A stretch of DNA of 28,739 nt from Caproicibacter sp046707225 (GCF_046707225.1 NZ_JBJKOP010000006.1:1-28739); one strand, 5' to 3'. Positions 20,186 through 28,634 are shown, numbered from the stretch's first letter. A program made the numbers and translations. Notes: a model not told the origin generated them from the letters alone.

Positions 20186-22051
20186 TTATTTTACGACCGG
20201 CAGCTCGCCCGGCTCATGGGACGCGCCGTTAAAATAAATATCGTACCAGACTAGAAAGATAAAAACCGTCCAGATTTTGCGGCTGTTGTCGCACTTGCCC
20301 TGCATGTGGCTGTCAAGCAGGCCGGTCAGAAAGTCGGTATTGAAAAACTTCCCCGCCGTTTCGGAGGTAAATGCCTGCCGCACGATCCCGCTGTACTTTT
20401 CCTCCCGCAGCCAGACGCGGATCGGCACCGGGAAACCGAGCTTTTTCTTTTGGGCGGTCGCTTCCGGCAGATGGCGCAGCGCTGCTTTGCGCAGAGCGTA
20501 TTTGGTGTTCTGCGGGTTGACCTTCAGCCTGCGCGGAATGCGGGAGGCGACGGCGAAGAGCTTGCGGTCCAAAAACGGCACGCGCAGCTCAAGGGAGTTC
20601 GCCATGCTCATGCGGTCGGCCTTTAACAGGATGTCCCCGACCATCCAGACGTTGATGTCCAGATACTGCATCTTCGTCACATCATCCTTGCCCTGCACCC
20701 GGTCGTACCACGGGCGGGTCAGCTTCTGCGGGCGGGTCGCGGGAATGCCGTCTTTCAGCAGACGGCGCTTTTCCGCCATGGTGAACAGGCTGTTGTTGCC
20801 GATAAAGGTTTCCTCGGTGGTTTTAGAGCCGCGAATCAGAAAATTCTTTCCCTTAAAAGAAAACGGCAGCTTTTGTACAAATGAGGCGAGCGCCTTCCTC
20901 AGCCCGAGCGGCAAACGGCGGTAAGCCGCCAGATCGTCCGGCTCGTGGTAGATGTTGTAGCCGCCGAACAGCTCGTCCGAGCCTTCGCCCGAAAGAACCA
21001 CTTTGACGTATTCGCTCGCGATTTTCGACACAAAATAAAGCGCGATGCAGGAAGCGTCCGCCAAAGGCTGATCCATATGGTACATGACCTTGCGGATGTT
21101 CCCCCAGTATTCGTCCGGAGAAATCGTTTTAAAATGATGCTCGACTCCGATTTGGGAGGAAAGATCCTTCGCGTAGCCGATTTCGTTGTATTTTTCGTCC
21201 TCGCCGAAGCCGACCGTAAACGTTTTCTGGCCGGTGAAATACGTCGCGACATAGCTGGAATCCACGCCGCTGGAAAGAAAACACCCGACCTCCACGTCGC
21301 TGATGCGGTGCGCCGCGACGGAATCCTCGAAAACCTTGTCGATCTCGTCGACGGCCTGCTCCTCCGTCATGGTTTCGTCCGGTTCGAATTTCGGTTCCCA
21401 ATAGCGCTTGATTTCCACTTCGCCGTTGCGGTACCAAAGGTAGTGGGCCGGCATCAGGCAAGAGACGTTTTCAAAAAACGTCTCCGGAGGAACCGGATAC
21501 TCAAAGCTGATGTAATTGTTCAGGGCATTCAAATTCAGCTTTTTCTCAAATCCCGGAAATTCCAGAATGCTTTTGATTTCGGAGCCGTAGACGAAGCTGC
21601 CGCCGACCTGCGTGTAATGCATCGGCTTAATGCCGAAGAAGTCCCGCGCCAAAAACAGGCTTTTCTCGTTTTTGTTCCAGATGGCAAACGCAAACATGCC
21701 GCGCAGCTTGTTCAGCAGTTCCTCGCGCCATTCCTCAAACCCGTGCAGCAAAACCTCGCTGTCGGTTTTTGTGCAGAACCGGTGGCCTTTCGCAATCAGA
21801 ATTTCGCGGAGCTGCTGATAGTTGTAAATTTCGCCGTTGAACATGAGCACCATCGATTTGTCTTCGTTGTAAATCGGCTGGCTGCCCTGGTCCAGGTCAA
21901 TAATGCTCAGCCGACGGAACCCCATCGAAATATCGGCGTCGGAGTAGATTCCGCTGGAATCGGGCCCCCGGTGCGTAATCACATCCGTCATGTTTTTAAT
22001 GACCGCGTCGCGGTCGATTACTTCGCCTGTAAATCCGCATAGTCCGCACAT
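20186..22051 (-). CDS. asnB: Asparagine synthase (glutamine-hydrolysing)
   Basis: 621 residues; ATG at 22051 with AAAGG 7 nt upstream. Converts aspartate, glutamine and ATP to asparagine. N-terminal class II glutaminase domain begins MCGLCGFTG with Cys2 as nucleophile, plus HRGPDSSG and MFNGEIYNY. The C-terminal synthetase domain has the PPi loop LSSGVDSSYVA, then LSGEGSDELFGGY and the conserved LELRVPFLDRKL. Full length for the AsnB type. It starts 24 bases after the CpXC gene stop, so the two are cotranscribed. Confidence 0.97.
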   Translation of the reverse strand: MCGLCGFTGEVIDRDAVIKNMTDVITHRGPDSSGIYSDADISMGFRRLSIIDLDQGSQPIYNEDKSMVLMFNGEIYNYQQLREILIAKGHRFCTKTDSEVLLHGFEEWREELLNKLRGMFAFAIWNKNEKSLFLARDFFGIKPMHYTQVGGSFVYGSEIKSILEFPGFEKKLNLNALNNYISFEYPVPPETFFENVSCLMPAHYLWYRNGEVEIKRYWEPKFEPDETMTEEQAVDEIDKVFEDSVAAHRISDVEVGCFLSSGVDSSYVATYFTGQKTFTVGFGEDEKYNEIGYAKDLSSQIGVEHHFKTISPDEYWGNIRKVMYHMDQPLADASCIALYFVSKIASEYVKVVLSGEGSDELFGGYNIYHEPDDLAAYRRLPLGLRKALASFVQKLPFSFKGKNFLIRGSKTTEETFIGNNSLFTMAEKRRLLKDGIPATRPQKLTRPWYDRVQGKDDVTKMQYLDINVWMVGDILLKADRMSMANSLELRVPFLDRKLFAVASRIPRRLKVNPQNTKYALRKAALRHLPEATAQKKKLGFPVPIRVWLREEKYSGIVRQAFTSETAGKFFNTDFLTGLLDSHMQGKCDNSRKIWTVFIFLVWYDIYFNGASHEPGELPVVK

Positions 22052-22075
22052 GTTTTTCCTTTACGCCCCAATCCG

Positions 22076-22729
22076 TCAGTCGTCGCTTTCGCGGTACTCG
22101 TCCAAAATTTTCTGCGCCGTAATTCCGTCAACCGGGAAAAAGCCATCGTCGCCGACAGAACCGGCGCCCTCTACAATTTCCAGCGATTTGCGGTATGCGT
22201 CCATTCTGGTGTTCCTTCGCACGGGCTCTGTTTCCCCTTCAAACAAAAAAGAAAAACCGATTTCGTTTTCCGTTTCGTCCGCGTAACAGAAATAACCGGC
22301 CGCTGTTTTTTTACCGTGTTTTTTATTCAGAACGCCCGCAAGAGCGAATTTCACCAGTTCCACCGCGCGGTCGTCCAGCCCCGCTTCAAAAATCAGGATC
22401 TTTTCCTTTAACGACTCCGGCGTGGTGACCAGCCGTTTAACAACGCCGGTCAACTGGGGAAATTCCGATTCCATCGAAACCGCCTCGCAGCCGTCTCCGG
22501 TCGGCGAAAGGTACACCATGAATTTCCGCTCCGGATCGTGGTACAGGAAGGGATATAAAAAACGGGCCGCGTAGCCGCATTCCGGGCATTTCCAGTCAAA
22601 CATGGACTCGTCCAGCACGCGCGCCTTCAGTTCCGGGTTCCGGGCGGCATCGGCCCCCGGCCACAGTTCCGTTTTGACAGCCGCGCCGCACCGCGGGCAG
22701 CTGATCTCTTCGGTTATTTGCGTCGACAT
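22076..22729 (-). CDS. CpXC domain-containing protein
   Basis: 217 residues; ATG at 22729 with GGAG 9 nt upstream. Two CxxC knuckles, CPRCGAAV near residue 11 and CPECGYAARF near 49, match the CpXC domain, a probable zinc-binding fold of unknown function found mainly in Firmicutes. The C-terminal part is acidic and helical. First gene of the unit with asnB; the context does not reveal a role. Confidence 0.85.
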   Translation of the reverse strand: MSTQITEEISCPRCGAAVKTELWPGADAARNPELKARVLDESMFDWKCPECGYAARFLYPFLYHDPERKFMVYLSPTGDGCEAVSMESEFPQLTGVVKRLVTTPESLKEKILIFEAGLDDRAVELVKFALAGVLNKKHGKKTAAGYFCYADETENEIGFSFLFEGETEPVRRNTRMDAYRKSLEIVEGAGSVGDDGFFPVDGITAQKILDEYRESDD

Positions 22730-22763
22730 TCCCGCTATCTCCTTATTCTTTGCGTATTTTGTT

Positions 22764-22772
22764 ATTATAACA
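22764..22772 (-). promoter_or_regulatory. Extended -10 promoter of the CpXC-asnB unit
   Basis: Minus strand TGTTATAAT: a perfect -10 with the TGn extension, about 35 bases before the start. No good -35, which extended -10 promoters tolerate. Confidence 0.6.
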
Positions 22773-22809
22773 CACTGACATAAAAAAAGGAATAGATGAA
22801 ATAATACTG

Positions 22810-22836
22810 TTGCTGAAGCGTCTTTTGAGGTATAAT
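22810..22836 (+). promoter_or_regulatory. Promoter of the Cys-cluster gene and mnmA
   Basis: Plus strand TATAAT at 22831-22836, with TTGCTG at 22810-22815 (15-nt spacer, shorter than ideal). It lies about 45 bases before the start at 22882. Confidence 0.5.
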
Positions 22837-22881
22837 AGGACTAAATCATGTAAAACCGCATTCGCGGCAGGAGGTATCCGA

Positions 22882-23304
22882 ATGGAAGTGTTTAAAAATG
22901 TCACCGATTCCGTGACGAAAGCGGTCAATTTCGTCGTGGATAAAAACCGCAGGGCCGCCATTATCAACCGGCTGAAAATCGTCATCCGCAATGAAAAGGA
23001 AATTCAGGCCCGCTCTTACATCGAGCTGGGCAAATATTATTATGATAATATGCGGGATTCTACAAACGAACGCACCGAGCCGCTTTGCGTCGCCGTGGAC
23101 AACGCCGACCGCAGGCTGAAACGCGCTTTCATGAAGCTGGATGAAATGATGGTTCCGGCCGGTGTGGATGACGAAGAGGAGGTTTGCGGGGACGAGTGTG
23201 CCTGCGCCGAATGCGCGTCGGACGACGGGGATGATTTCTTCCGTACCTTCAGTGCCGAACCGGACGGCGCGGATGAAGCGGCCGCCGACGACCCGATTTT
23301 ATAA
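22882..23304 (+). CDS. Acidic protein with a C-terminal Cys cluster, upstream of mnmA
   Basis: ATG at 22882 behind AGGAGG; 140 residues. The N-terminal two thirds are helical and charged (KNVTDSVTKAVNFVVDKNRR, RNEKEIQARSYIELGKYYYD). The C-terminal third is strongly acidic with four Cys in CGDECACAEC (about 113-122), a possible metal site. The N-terminal form resembles small Clostridia proteins of unknown function. Its TAA is immediately followed by the mnmA ATG, so the two are very likely translationally coupled. Confidence 0.8.
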   Translation: MEVFKNVTDSVTKAVNFVVDKNRRAAIINRLKIVIRNEKEIQARSYIELGKYYYDNMRDSTNERTEPLCVAVDNADRRLKRAFMKLDEMMVPAGVDDEEEVCGDECACAECASDDGDDFFRTFSAEPDGADEAAADDPIL

Positions 23305-24378
23305 ATGAAGCGAAAAGTCATGCTGGGAATGAGCGGCGGCGTCGACAGTTCGGTCGCCGCTCTGCTTTTGCAGAAAGCCGGGTACGAAGTTACCGGCGTT
23401 ACGCTGCGCCTGAGCCCGGACGGGCTGATGCCCGAGCGCGAGGGCGGCTGCTGTTCGCTCGCGGATATTGAGGATGCGCGCCGCGTCTGCTACAAGCTGG
23501 GAATTGACCATATGGTGCTGAATTTCAAGGAGCTGTTCGAGCGGGACGTGATCGCTCCGTTCGCGGCACAGTACGAGGCCGGGAAAACGCCGAACCCCTG
23601 CGTCGCGTGCAACCGGCACATCAAATTCAGCGCGATGCTGGACCGCGCCGAGTTGCTGGGCTTCGATTACATTGCGACCGGGCACTACGCGCTGATCGAA
23701 CAAACGCCGCGGGGGCGGTGGCTGCTGAAAAAATCGCCCGCCGCCAAGGATCAGAGCTACGTGCTGTACATGCTGACGCAGCGGCAGCTCGCCCATACGC
23801 TGCTGCCCGTCGGGAACTATCCGAAGCCGGAAATCCGCAGAATGGCGGAGGAAGCCGGGCTGACCGTCGCGAAAAAGCGGGACAGCCAGGAAATCTGTTT
23901 TGTAGAGGATAACAATTACGGCGCTTTCCTCGAACGGTACACCGGCCGCGCCGCAAAGCCGGGCGACTTTCTCGATGAAACGGGAAACGTCATCGGCCGC
24001 CACCGGGGCGTGACCCGCTACACGGTCGGTCAGCGCAAGGGGCTTGGGATGTCCTTTGGAAAGCCGATGTACGTAACGGGGATCGACGCGGAACATAACA
24101 CGGTCACGCTCGGCGGGGAACAGGAGCGCTACGCGCATGCCCTGACGGCCGGGGACATCAATCTGATTCCATTCGATGCCTTGGAAAAAGAAACCCGGGC
24201 GCAGGTCAAGGTGCGCTATTCCGCGGCGCCCGCGAACGCGGCGCTGTCTCCGCTTTCGGACGGGCGCGTCCGCGTGGAGTTTGAGTCTCCGCAGAAATCG
24301 GTCGCGCCGGGACAGGCCGTCGTCTTTTACGACGGGGACACGGTGCTGGGCGGTGGAACGATTTTGGAAAAAGAATAA
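23305..24378 (+). CDS. mnmA: tRNA-specific 2-thiouridylase MnmA
   Basis: 357 residues. Makes the 2-thio group of U34 in tRNA-Lys, -Glu and -Gln, using ATP and sulfur relayed from a cysteine desulfurase. Seen: PP-loop MLGMSGGVDSS (6-16), NPCVACN with the catalytic Cys102 and an extra Cys99, and SQEICFV with Cys198, the partner Cys. TGHYA and GQRKGLGMS are also present. The start directly abuts the stop of the upstream gene; there is no space for an independent ribosome binding site outside that gene. Confidence 0.97.
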   Translation: MKRKVMLGMSGGVDSSVAALLLQKAGYEVTGVTLRLSPDGLMPEREGGCCSLADIEDARRVCYKLGIDHMVLNFKELFERDVIAPFAAQYEAGKTPNPCVACNRHIKFSAMLDRAELLGFDYIATGHYALIEQTPRGRWLLKKSPAAKDQSYVLYMLTQRQLAHTLLPVGNYPKPEIRRMAEEAGLTVAKKRDSQEICFVEDNNYGAFLERYTGRAAKPGDFLDETGNVIGRHRGVTRYTVGQRKGLGMSFGKPMYVTGIDAEHNTVTLGGEQERYAHALTAGDINLIPFDALEKETRAQVKVRYSAAPANAALSPLSDGRVRVEFESPQKSVAPGQAVVFYDGDTVLGGGTILEKE

Positions 24379-24390
24379 AAGAAGTCTGTA

Positions 24391-24424
24391 AAAACGGCCC
24401 GGGTTGTGTACCCATGGCCGTTTT
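24391..24424. terminator. Bidirectional terminator between mnmA and the 509-residue gene
   Basis: AAAACGGCC (24391-24399) pairs with GGCCGTTTT (24416-24424), with an inner GGGT/ACCC pair. A and T tracts on both sides serve the two convergent genes. Confidence 0.88.
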
Positions 24425-24429
24425 ATCGA

Positions 24430-25959
24430 TTATGCAATAATATTCAGCTTTTCCGGAACTGTCTGAGGGATCGTTCTGGTGACGGACAGCCGTCCACGGT
24501 TCCCAAGGTAAAAATCAATATTATCAACGTCGCCGCTGTGAAGGGAAACCAGAAACGCGGACCAGTTTGCATCGTATTTTTGAAAGGTTGAAGAAGAATC
24601 GTCGTAGGACGTGATTTGGTTAGGCGCGGTGGAAAAGTTCTCCCAATAGGAGGTTTCGAACTTTTCGGAGTAACGGTAGATTCCGTCGTATTCCGCGCTT
24701 TCTCTTTTTTGCGCGTAGATGGCTCCGCCGTAATTTGCGCCCGCGAGAATGGCCTGCAATGCGTCCCCACTTTCGTGATAAGCGGACATGGTGTGCCGGA
24801 AGACTGCCAAAACCTGATCTTTCTGAAGGGAAGAAAACCCGCGTTCGTCTTCGGCATACAGTCTGGGCTGCGCTTGTAGCTGCTCATTCATTTGATTCAG
24901 GTAGTTTTCCAGATATCCGCTGAAAGAAGAATTTATGGTGTCCGCCATCGTGCCGCCCATTCCACTTTGTTCTATAAAAACATTCACCTTCATGGCAAGC
25001 GAGGCGCAGTCCAGTCCAATACTTTCCTCGTTTTCAGTGAGCACCGCTTCGCTGTTATTATTTATGGACGTAAATTGGCCGGTGAGTTGCTGCGCGTATT
25101 TACCGGCCAGTTCCATGTCGTTAATCGAATAGGCAGTGTTGGCGGCGGCTTTGCCGGAGTCGGTCTGAACGGCATCTCTAAGCCGCGCCGCCATATAAGC
25201 GTCATCGGAGGAAAGCCACTGGTCGGGAGAATCGCTCAGCCCGGCGTAGTCCGCGTGGCTGCTTAGATAATCTGAATATTGATTTGTCAGGCGATCGGCC
25301 TGCGCGAGAATGCTGTCATAGAATTTCTGCGTTTCTCCCCCGGCTCCGTTGTTCTCCAGAAAACCGCCGACCCCATCCGCGTAAGTTGACGCCAGATGGT
25401 TCAGTGTTGTTTGATAAAGATCATTCAGCTTTTGCCCCTGTTCCATGGCGTCTTCGGAGGAATCGGAAGAGAAAGTCGTTTTTAGATATGCGTAGCGGGA
25501 GGTCAAATAATCTAATTTTGTGCCAAGTTCCTCCGGTTGAAAACAATTCATATTGTTTGTTGTGTCGAAATGAAGCGCGGAAAAAGCAAAGTCCAACTCG
25601 GACCAGTCAACACCAGAATCCAGACCATCAGTTCTCAGTTTTGTGCGGAGCGCGTCAAGGTCCGACTGGCTCGGTTCCAGGGTTATCTGAATCGACGGCT
25701 GATTTTCCGGGGCCTCGCTAAAGTCTAGGGACACTTTGCTCTGCGCGTACCATTGCTGTTCCAGCGCATCCTGGGCGGTATAATCATTGTCCGAAGCGTC
25801 CAGGCTTCCGAGGAAATGAACTTTCTGGCAGCAACCGGAAGAGGTGGAGGCTGAAACGGCGTCGTCGGAAAGCTGTCGCAGCGTACCCGTGATGTTTTTT
25901 GCCTGATTGGCAGCTGTGGGCAGCATGCTCAGCCAATTTGAGCAGGATGTGATTTTCAT
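24430..25959 (-). CDS. Unrecognised 509-residue acidic protein
   Basis: ATG at 25959 with AGGAAAAAGAG just upstream. No signal peptide, no membrane helix and no enzyme motif that I recognise. The protein is rich in Ser, Asp, Asn, Gln and Tyr and poor in Lys. Most of it looks helical (for example EQGQKLNDLYQTTLNHLA and NMELAGKYAQQLTGQF-like heptads), reminiscent in composition of extracytoplasmic or flagellar-exported proteins. The DNA is more AT-rich than its neighbours, which suggests acquisition or distinct selection. It lies 19 bases downstream of a small gene. A possible sigma-28-type site lies upstream of both. Function unknown. Confidence 0.75.
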   Translation of the reverse strand: MKITSCSNWLSMLPTAANQAKNITGTLRQLSDDAVSASTSSGCCQKVHFLGSLDASDNDYTAQDALEQQWYAQSKVSLDFSEAPENQPSIQITLEPSQSDLDALRTKLRTDGLDSGVDWSELDFAFSALHFDTTNNMNCFQPEELGTKLDYLTSRYAYLKTTFSSDSSEDAMEQGQKLNDLYQTTLNHLASTYADGVGGFLENNGAGGETQKFYDSILAQADRLTNQYSDYLSSHADYAGLSDSPDQWLSSDDAYMAARLRDAVQTDSGKAAANTAYSINDMELAGKYAQQLTGQFTSINNNSEAVLTENEESIGLDCASLAMKVNVFIEQSGMGGTMADTINSSFSGYLENYLNQMNEQLQAQPRLYAEDERGFSSLQKDQVLAVFRHTMSAYHESGDALQAILAGANYGGAIYAQKRESAEYDGIYRYSEKFETSYWENFSTAPNQITSYDDSSSTFQKYDANWSAFLVSLHSGDVDNIDFYLGNRGRLSVTRTIPQTVPEKLNIIA

Positions 25960-25978
25960 CTCTTTTTCCTCATTTCAA

Positions 25979-26128
25979 TTAAATACCGGAAGCGGTAATT
26001 GTACCGGAAAAAGTTCTGCTCCCGCTTCCATACCAATAATTGAAATTACTTGCAAAATCGATGATTGTATTCGATTCCAAATCAATTACCAAATAATGTG
26101 GTCCAAGTGCAATATCATTGGCATCCAT
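25979..26128 (-). CDS. Small unrecognised protein upstream of the 509-residue gene, 5' end uncertain
   Basis: From ATG at 26128 the frame gives 49 residues (MDANDIALGPHYLVIDLESN and on to FSGTITASGI). The same frame is open upstream for 17 more codons (SFKDLLNKTTPRY) to a TAG, and that stretch also looks coding. A one-base insertion would join it to an ATG at about 26182. So the gene may be frameshifted near its 5' end or use a non-standard start. No ribosome binding site precedes 26128. It ends 19 bases before the next gene and is probably cotranscribed with it. Confidence 0.45.
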   Translation of the reverse strand: MDANDIALGPHYLVIDLESNTIIDFASNFNYWYGSGSRTFSGTITASGI

Positions 26129-26191
26129 ATAGCGAGGAGTCGTTTTATTAAGAAGGTCCTTAAAAGAGTTTACATTCTTCTATCATTTCCT

Positions 26192-26218
26192 TTATCGGCA
26201 GAAAAATAATATAATTAA
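26192..26218 (-). promoter_or_regulatory. Possible sigma-28 (SigD)-type promoter
   Basis: Minus strand GCCGATAA (26192-26199) matches the sigma-28 -10 consensus at all eight positions. A TAAT or TTAA (3 of 4 to TAAA) lies 14-15 nt upstream. One 8-mer match is expected about once by chance in a window of this size, so position is the main support. Confidence 0.35.
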
Positions 26219-26261
26219 TACCTAAAACGAATAAATTTGTTTCCACTCTAAAAAATGAATA

Positions 26262-26312
26262 GAAAGAGGCCTGATCTTTGTGAAAAAAGATTTCAGGCCC
26301 CTCTTTCTTTTT
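26262..26312 (+). terminator. Terminator or leader attenuator upstream of the CDF gene
   Basis: GAAAGAGG, CCTGA and TCTTT pair in turn with CCTCTTTC, TCAGG and AAAGA (two small bulges), followed by TTTTT. No plus-strand gene lies just upstream. It could stop antisense transcription or act as an attenuator in a leader starting near a TATAAT at 26210-26215. Confidence 0.65.
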
Positions 26313-26351
26313 CTGTCAACCAAACAACATCTTTCATAGTATGGGAACAGC

Positions 26352-27296
26352 ATGAAAAATCATGCGTTTCGCACTTGGGAGATGATCGCCTTGACCCCGC
26401 AGGAATCCCGCATGGCGGATCGGATTTCGATTCAAAGCATGCTGGTCAATCTGTTTCTGTTTGCCATAAAAGGGCTGTTCGGTCTGAAAATCGCATCCGC
26501 GAGCCTGCTTTCCGACGCGGTGCATTCGCTGACGGATATTTTCAGCACGCTCATCGTCTTGATCGGCATCCGCATTTCGAATAAACCGTCCGATTCCGGC
26601 CACCCGTACGGACATGAAAAAATCGAATGTATCATCGCGTTCCTGCTGGGCCTGATGCTGTTCGGCATCGGCGGCGGCATCGGCTGGGACGGGGTTCAAA
26701 AGCTGCTGCACCCTGTGGCGGCGCTGCCGCAGAATTCGCTGATGAACGCGTTCGCCATGGGCGCGGCTGCCGTTTCAATCGGTTCCAAGGAATGGATGTA
26801 CCGATTTACCATCAAATGCGCGAAAAAAATCCGTTCCTCCTCCATGGCGGCGGATGCGTGGCACCACCGCTCCGACGCGATGTCCTCCGTCGGCAGCCTG
26901 ATCGGCGTCGCCGGAATCCGTCTGGGGTATCCGGTCGTCGACTCGGTCGCCTGTCTGGTGATTTCCCTCTTTATTTTCAAAGCGGCTTGGGACATCTGCG
27001 CGGACGCGTGCGCGAAGCTGATCGACGCCGCATGCCCGCCGGAAACGGTTGGGAAAATCGAACGGATTGCGAAAAGCAACCGGGATGTGCTGGCGATCGA
27101 CGCGCTGAAAACCCGGCAGTACGGGTCTAAAATCTACGTCGATCTGGAAATCACCGTTGACCGGAACGCCACATTTGAGCATTCCCACGCGGTTGCCGAA
27201 AGCATTCACAATGAAATCGAGGGGAACGTCGCGGCGGTGAAACACTGCATGATCCACGTAAACCCTTCGGCGCTGCCGAATCATCATCACATTTAA
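26352..27296 (+). CDS. Cation diffusion facilitator (CDF) family metal transporter
   Basis: 314 residues; ATG at 26352 with a weak GGGA site. CDF proteins export divalent metals (Zn, Fe, Mn, Co) by proton antiport. Seen: the TM2 metal site S54DAVHSLTD62 (D55, H58, D62), HPYGHEKIE between TM2 and TM3, and the TM5 site H171HRSD175. The C-terminal cytoplasmic domain ends in HCMIHVNPS and a short HHHI tail. The DxxHxxxxD arrangement differs from the DxxxD of YiiP, so metal preference is open. The stop overlaps that of the convergent acetyltransferase. Confidence 0.93.
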   Translation: MKNHAFRTWEMIALTPQESRMADRISIQSMLVNLFLFAIKGLFGLKIASASLLSDAVHSLTDIFSTLIVLIGIRISNKPSDSGHPYGHEKIECIIAFLLGLMLFGIGGGIGWDGVQKLLHPVAALPQNSLMNAFAMGAAAVSIGSKEWMYRFTIKCAKKIRSSSMAADAWHHRSDAMSSVGSLIGVAGIRLGYPVVDSVACLVISLFIFKAAWDICADACAKLIDAACPPETVGKIERIAKSNRDVLAIDALKTRQYGSKIYVDLEITVDRNATFEHSHAVAESIHNEIEGNVAAVKHCMIHVNPSALPNHHHI

Positions 27297-27937
27297 ACCG
27301 GCTCCGCGGAAAACTCCGCAGACCGGGGATCGCCGTCCGGCAGAGGCCGGCGCTTGCAGTAATAGCGGCGGTCCTCCTCCGTAATCGCGCGAAGAACCCG
27401 GCAGGGATTCCCCGCTGCGACCACATTTTTCGGAATGTCGTGCGTTACGACGCTGCCGGCGCCGACGACCGCCCCATCCCCGATGGTGACGCCCGGGCAC
27501 ACGATGACTCCGCCGCCCAGCCAAACGCTGTCGCCGATGGTGATGGGCAATGCGTACTCCACCAGTCTGTTGCGCGGTTCCCGATGAACGGGGTGCCCCG
27601 CCGTGTAAAGGCTGACCCCCGGCGCGAAGAAGGCGTGGCTTCCGATCGTGATTTTCGCGCAGTCGAGGAACACGCAGTTGTAGTTCGCGTAGAAATGGTT
27701 CCCGACAGAGATATTGCCGCCGTAGTCGCAGCGGAACGGCGGCTCCACCCAAAAGCTCTCCCCCACGGAGCCGAACAGCTCCCGCAGCAGCCCGGTCCGT
27801 TTCTCCTCTTCCGACGGACGGGTGTGGTTAAAATCGTAAAGCAGGTCCGCAGCCCGGCGGTGTTCCCGGGCAAGAGCCTGATCCCCGATATAGGGAAGCC
27901 CGGAAAGCATCTTTTCCTTTTCTGTCAAATCTGTCAT
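27293..27937 (-). CDS. Sugar O-acetyltransferase (maltose/galactoside acetyltransferase family)
   Basis: 214 residues; ATG at 27937. The sequence is of the Maa/LacA type: an N-terminal helical region (MTDLTEKEKMLSG, a typical start), then PFRCDYGGNISVGNHFYANYN, the catalytic His in YTAGHPVH, and a left-handed beta helix (ITIGDSVWLGGGVIVCPGVTIGDG, given as the hexapeptide region at about 130-160). Acetyl-CoA is used to acetylate sugars, probably for detoxification. The GGGAGGG upstream sits very close to the ATG. It shares a TTTAAA with the CDF gene at the convergent stops, leaving no space for a terminator. Confidence 0.93.
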   Translation of the reverse strand: MTDLTEKEKMLSGLPYIGDQALAREHRRAADLLYDFNHTRPSEEEKRTGLLRELFGSVGESFWVEPPFRCDYGGNISVGNHFYANYNCVFLDCAKITIGSHAFFAPGVSLYTAGHPVHREPRNRLVEYALPITIGDSVWLGGGVIVCPGVTIGDGAVVGAGSVVTHDIPKNVVAAGNPCRVLRAITEEDRRYYCKRRPLPDGDPRSAEFSAEPV

Positions 27938-28002
27938 CCCTCCCTGTATCCATTCCGAATTGTTTCATACGGGAATTATCATAACCCGGCTGGAAGCATT
28001 TG

Positions 28003-28542
28003 TCAATGCCCTGTTCGACAAATTTCATCCCACTCCGCTTTGAAAAGGGAGCAGATCAACTGGTCGAACCACGCTTCCCCGATTCGGTAATGCTCCCGCA
28101 TTCTGCCGTCCAGGTGAAAGCCGTATTTTTGCAGCAGACCGACGGAGCGAAAATTATTGGAAGCGGTGGTGGCGTACACCTTGTTCAGGTTGAGGTCCCT
28201 GTCCTCGAACACGGCGGTCAAAAAGGCGCGCAGCAGGATACTTCCCAAACCGCGGGAACGGTCCTGCTCCGGCAGGTAATACCCGAATTCGGCGCTTCGG
28301 TTTCGCGGGTTGTAGTCGAACAGATCGATTTTCCCGATCAATTCGCCGCCGGAGAGAAACACGAAGTGCCGGGCGTTTTTATCTTCCAGAAGGGAAAGCC
28401 ACTTTTCCCGGTATTCCTGAAAAGAAGCGGGCGTGAGTACCGGCCGGCAGGAATAAAACTCATGATGTTTTTCCTCCAGCACCCAGCGGTACAGCTCCGG
28501 AAGGTGTTCCGGGGTAAGAGGAACCAGGCGACAGGGGTTCAT
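28003..28542 (-). CDS. GNAT family N-acetyltransferase
   Basis: ATG at 28542 (MNPCRLVPLT) gives 179 residues; a TTG seven codons earlier is possible. GNAT fold of the RimJ/RimL type: GGELIGKIDLFDYN (beta4), an acetyl-CoA binding segment with SRGLGSILLRAF, and the late motif ASNNFRSVGLLQKYGFHLDG. The substrate could be a protein N-terminus, an antibiotic or a small amine; the sequence does not tell. Same strand as the sugar acetyltransferase, 65 bases upstream of its start, so possibly cotranscribed. Confidence 0.88.
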   Translation of the reverse strand: MNPCRLVPLTPEHLPELYRWVLEEKHHEFYSCRPVLTPASFQEYREKWLSLLEDKNARHFVFLSGGELIGKIDLFDYNPRNRSAEFGYYLPEQDRSRGLGSILLRAFLTAVFEDRDLNLNKVYATTASNNFRSVGLLQKYGFHLDGRMREHYRIGEAWFDQLICSLFKAEWDEICRTGH

Positions 28543-28593
28543 TTCATTGTCATCTCGATTCAAAATTGAGGATTCCCATAAGATGTGAAATCA

Positions 28594-28634
28594 GGGGCTG
28601 TTGCAAAACGAGAGTTTTGGGGCAGCTCCTTTTT
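28594..28634 (+). terminator. Hairpin with T run near the right edge, possibly an IS end
   Basis: GGGGCTG pairs with CAGCTCC (one wobble) and AAAAC with GTTTT around GAGA, followed by TTTTT. The GGGGCTGTTGCAAAAC sequence resembles ends of some clostridial insertion sequences as I recall. It may be the terminal repeat of an element continuing beyond the window. Confidence 0.5.
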
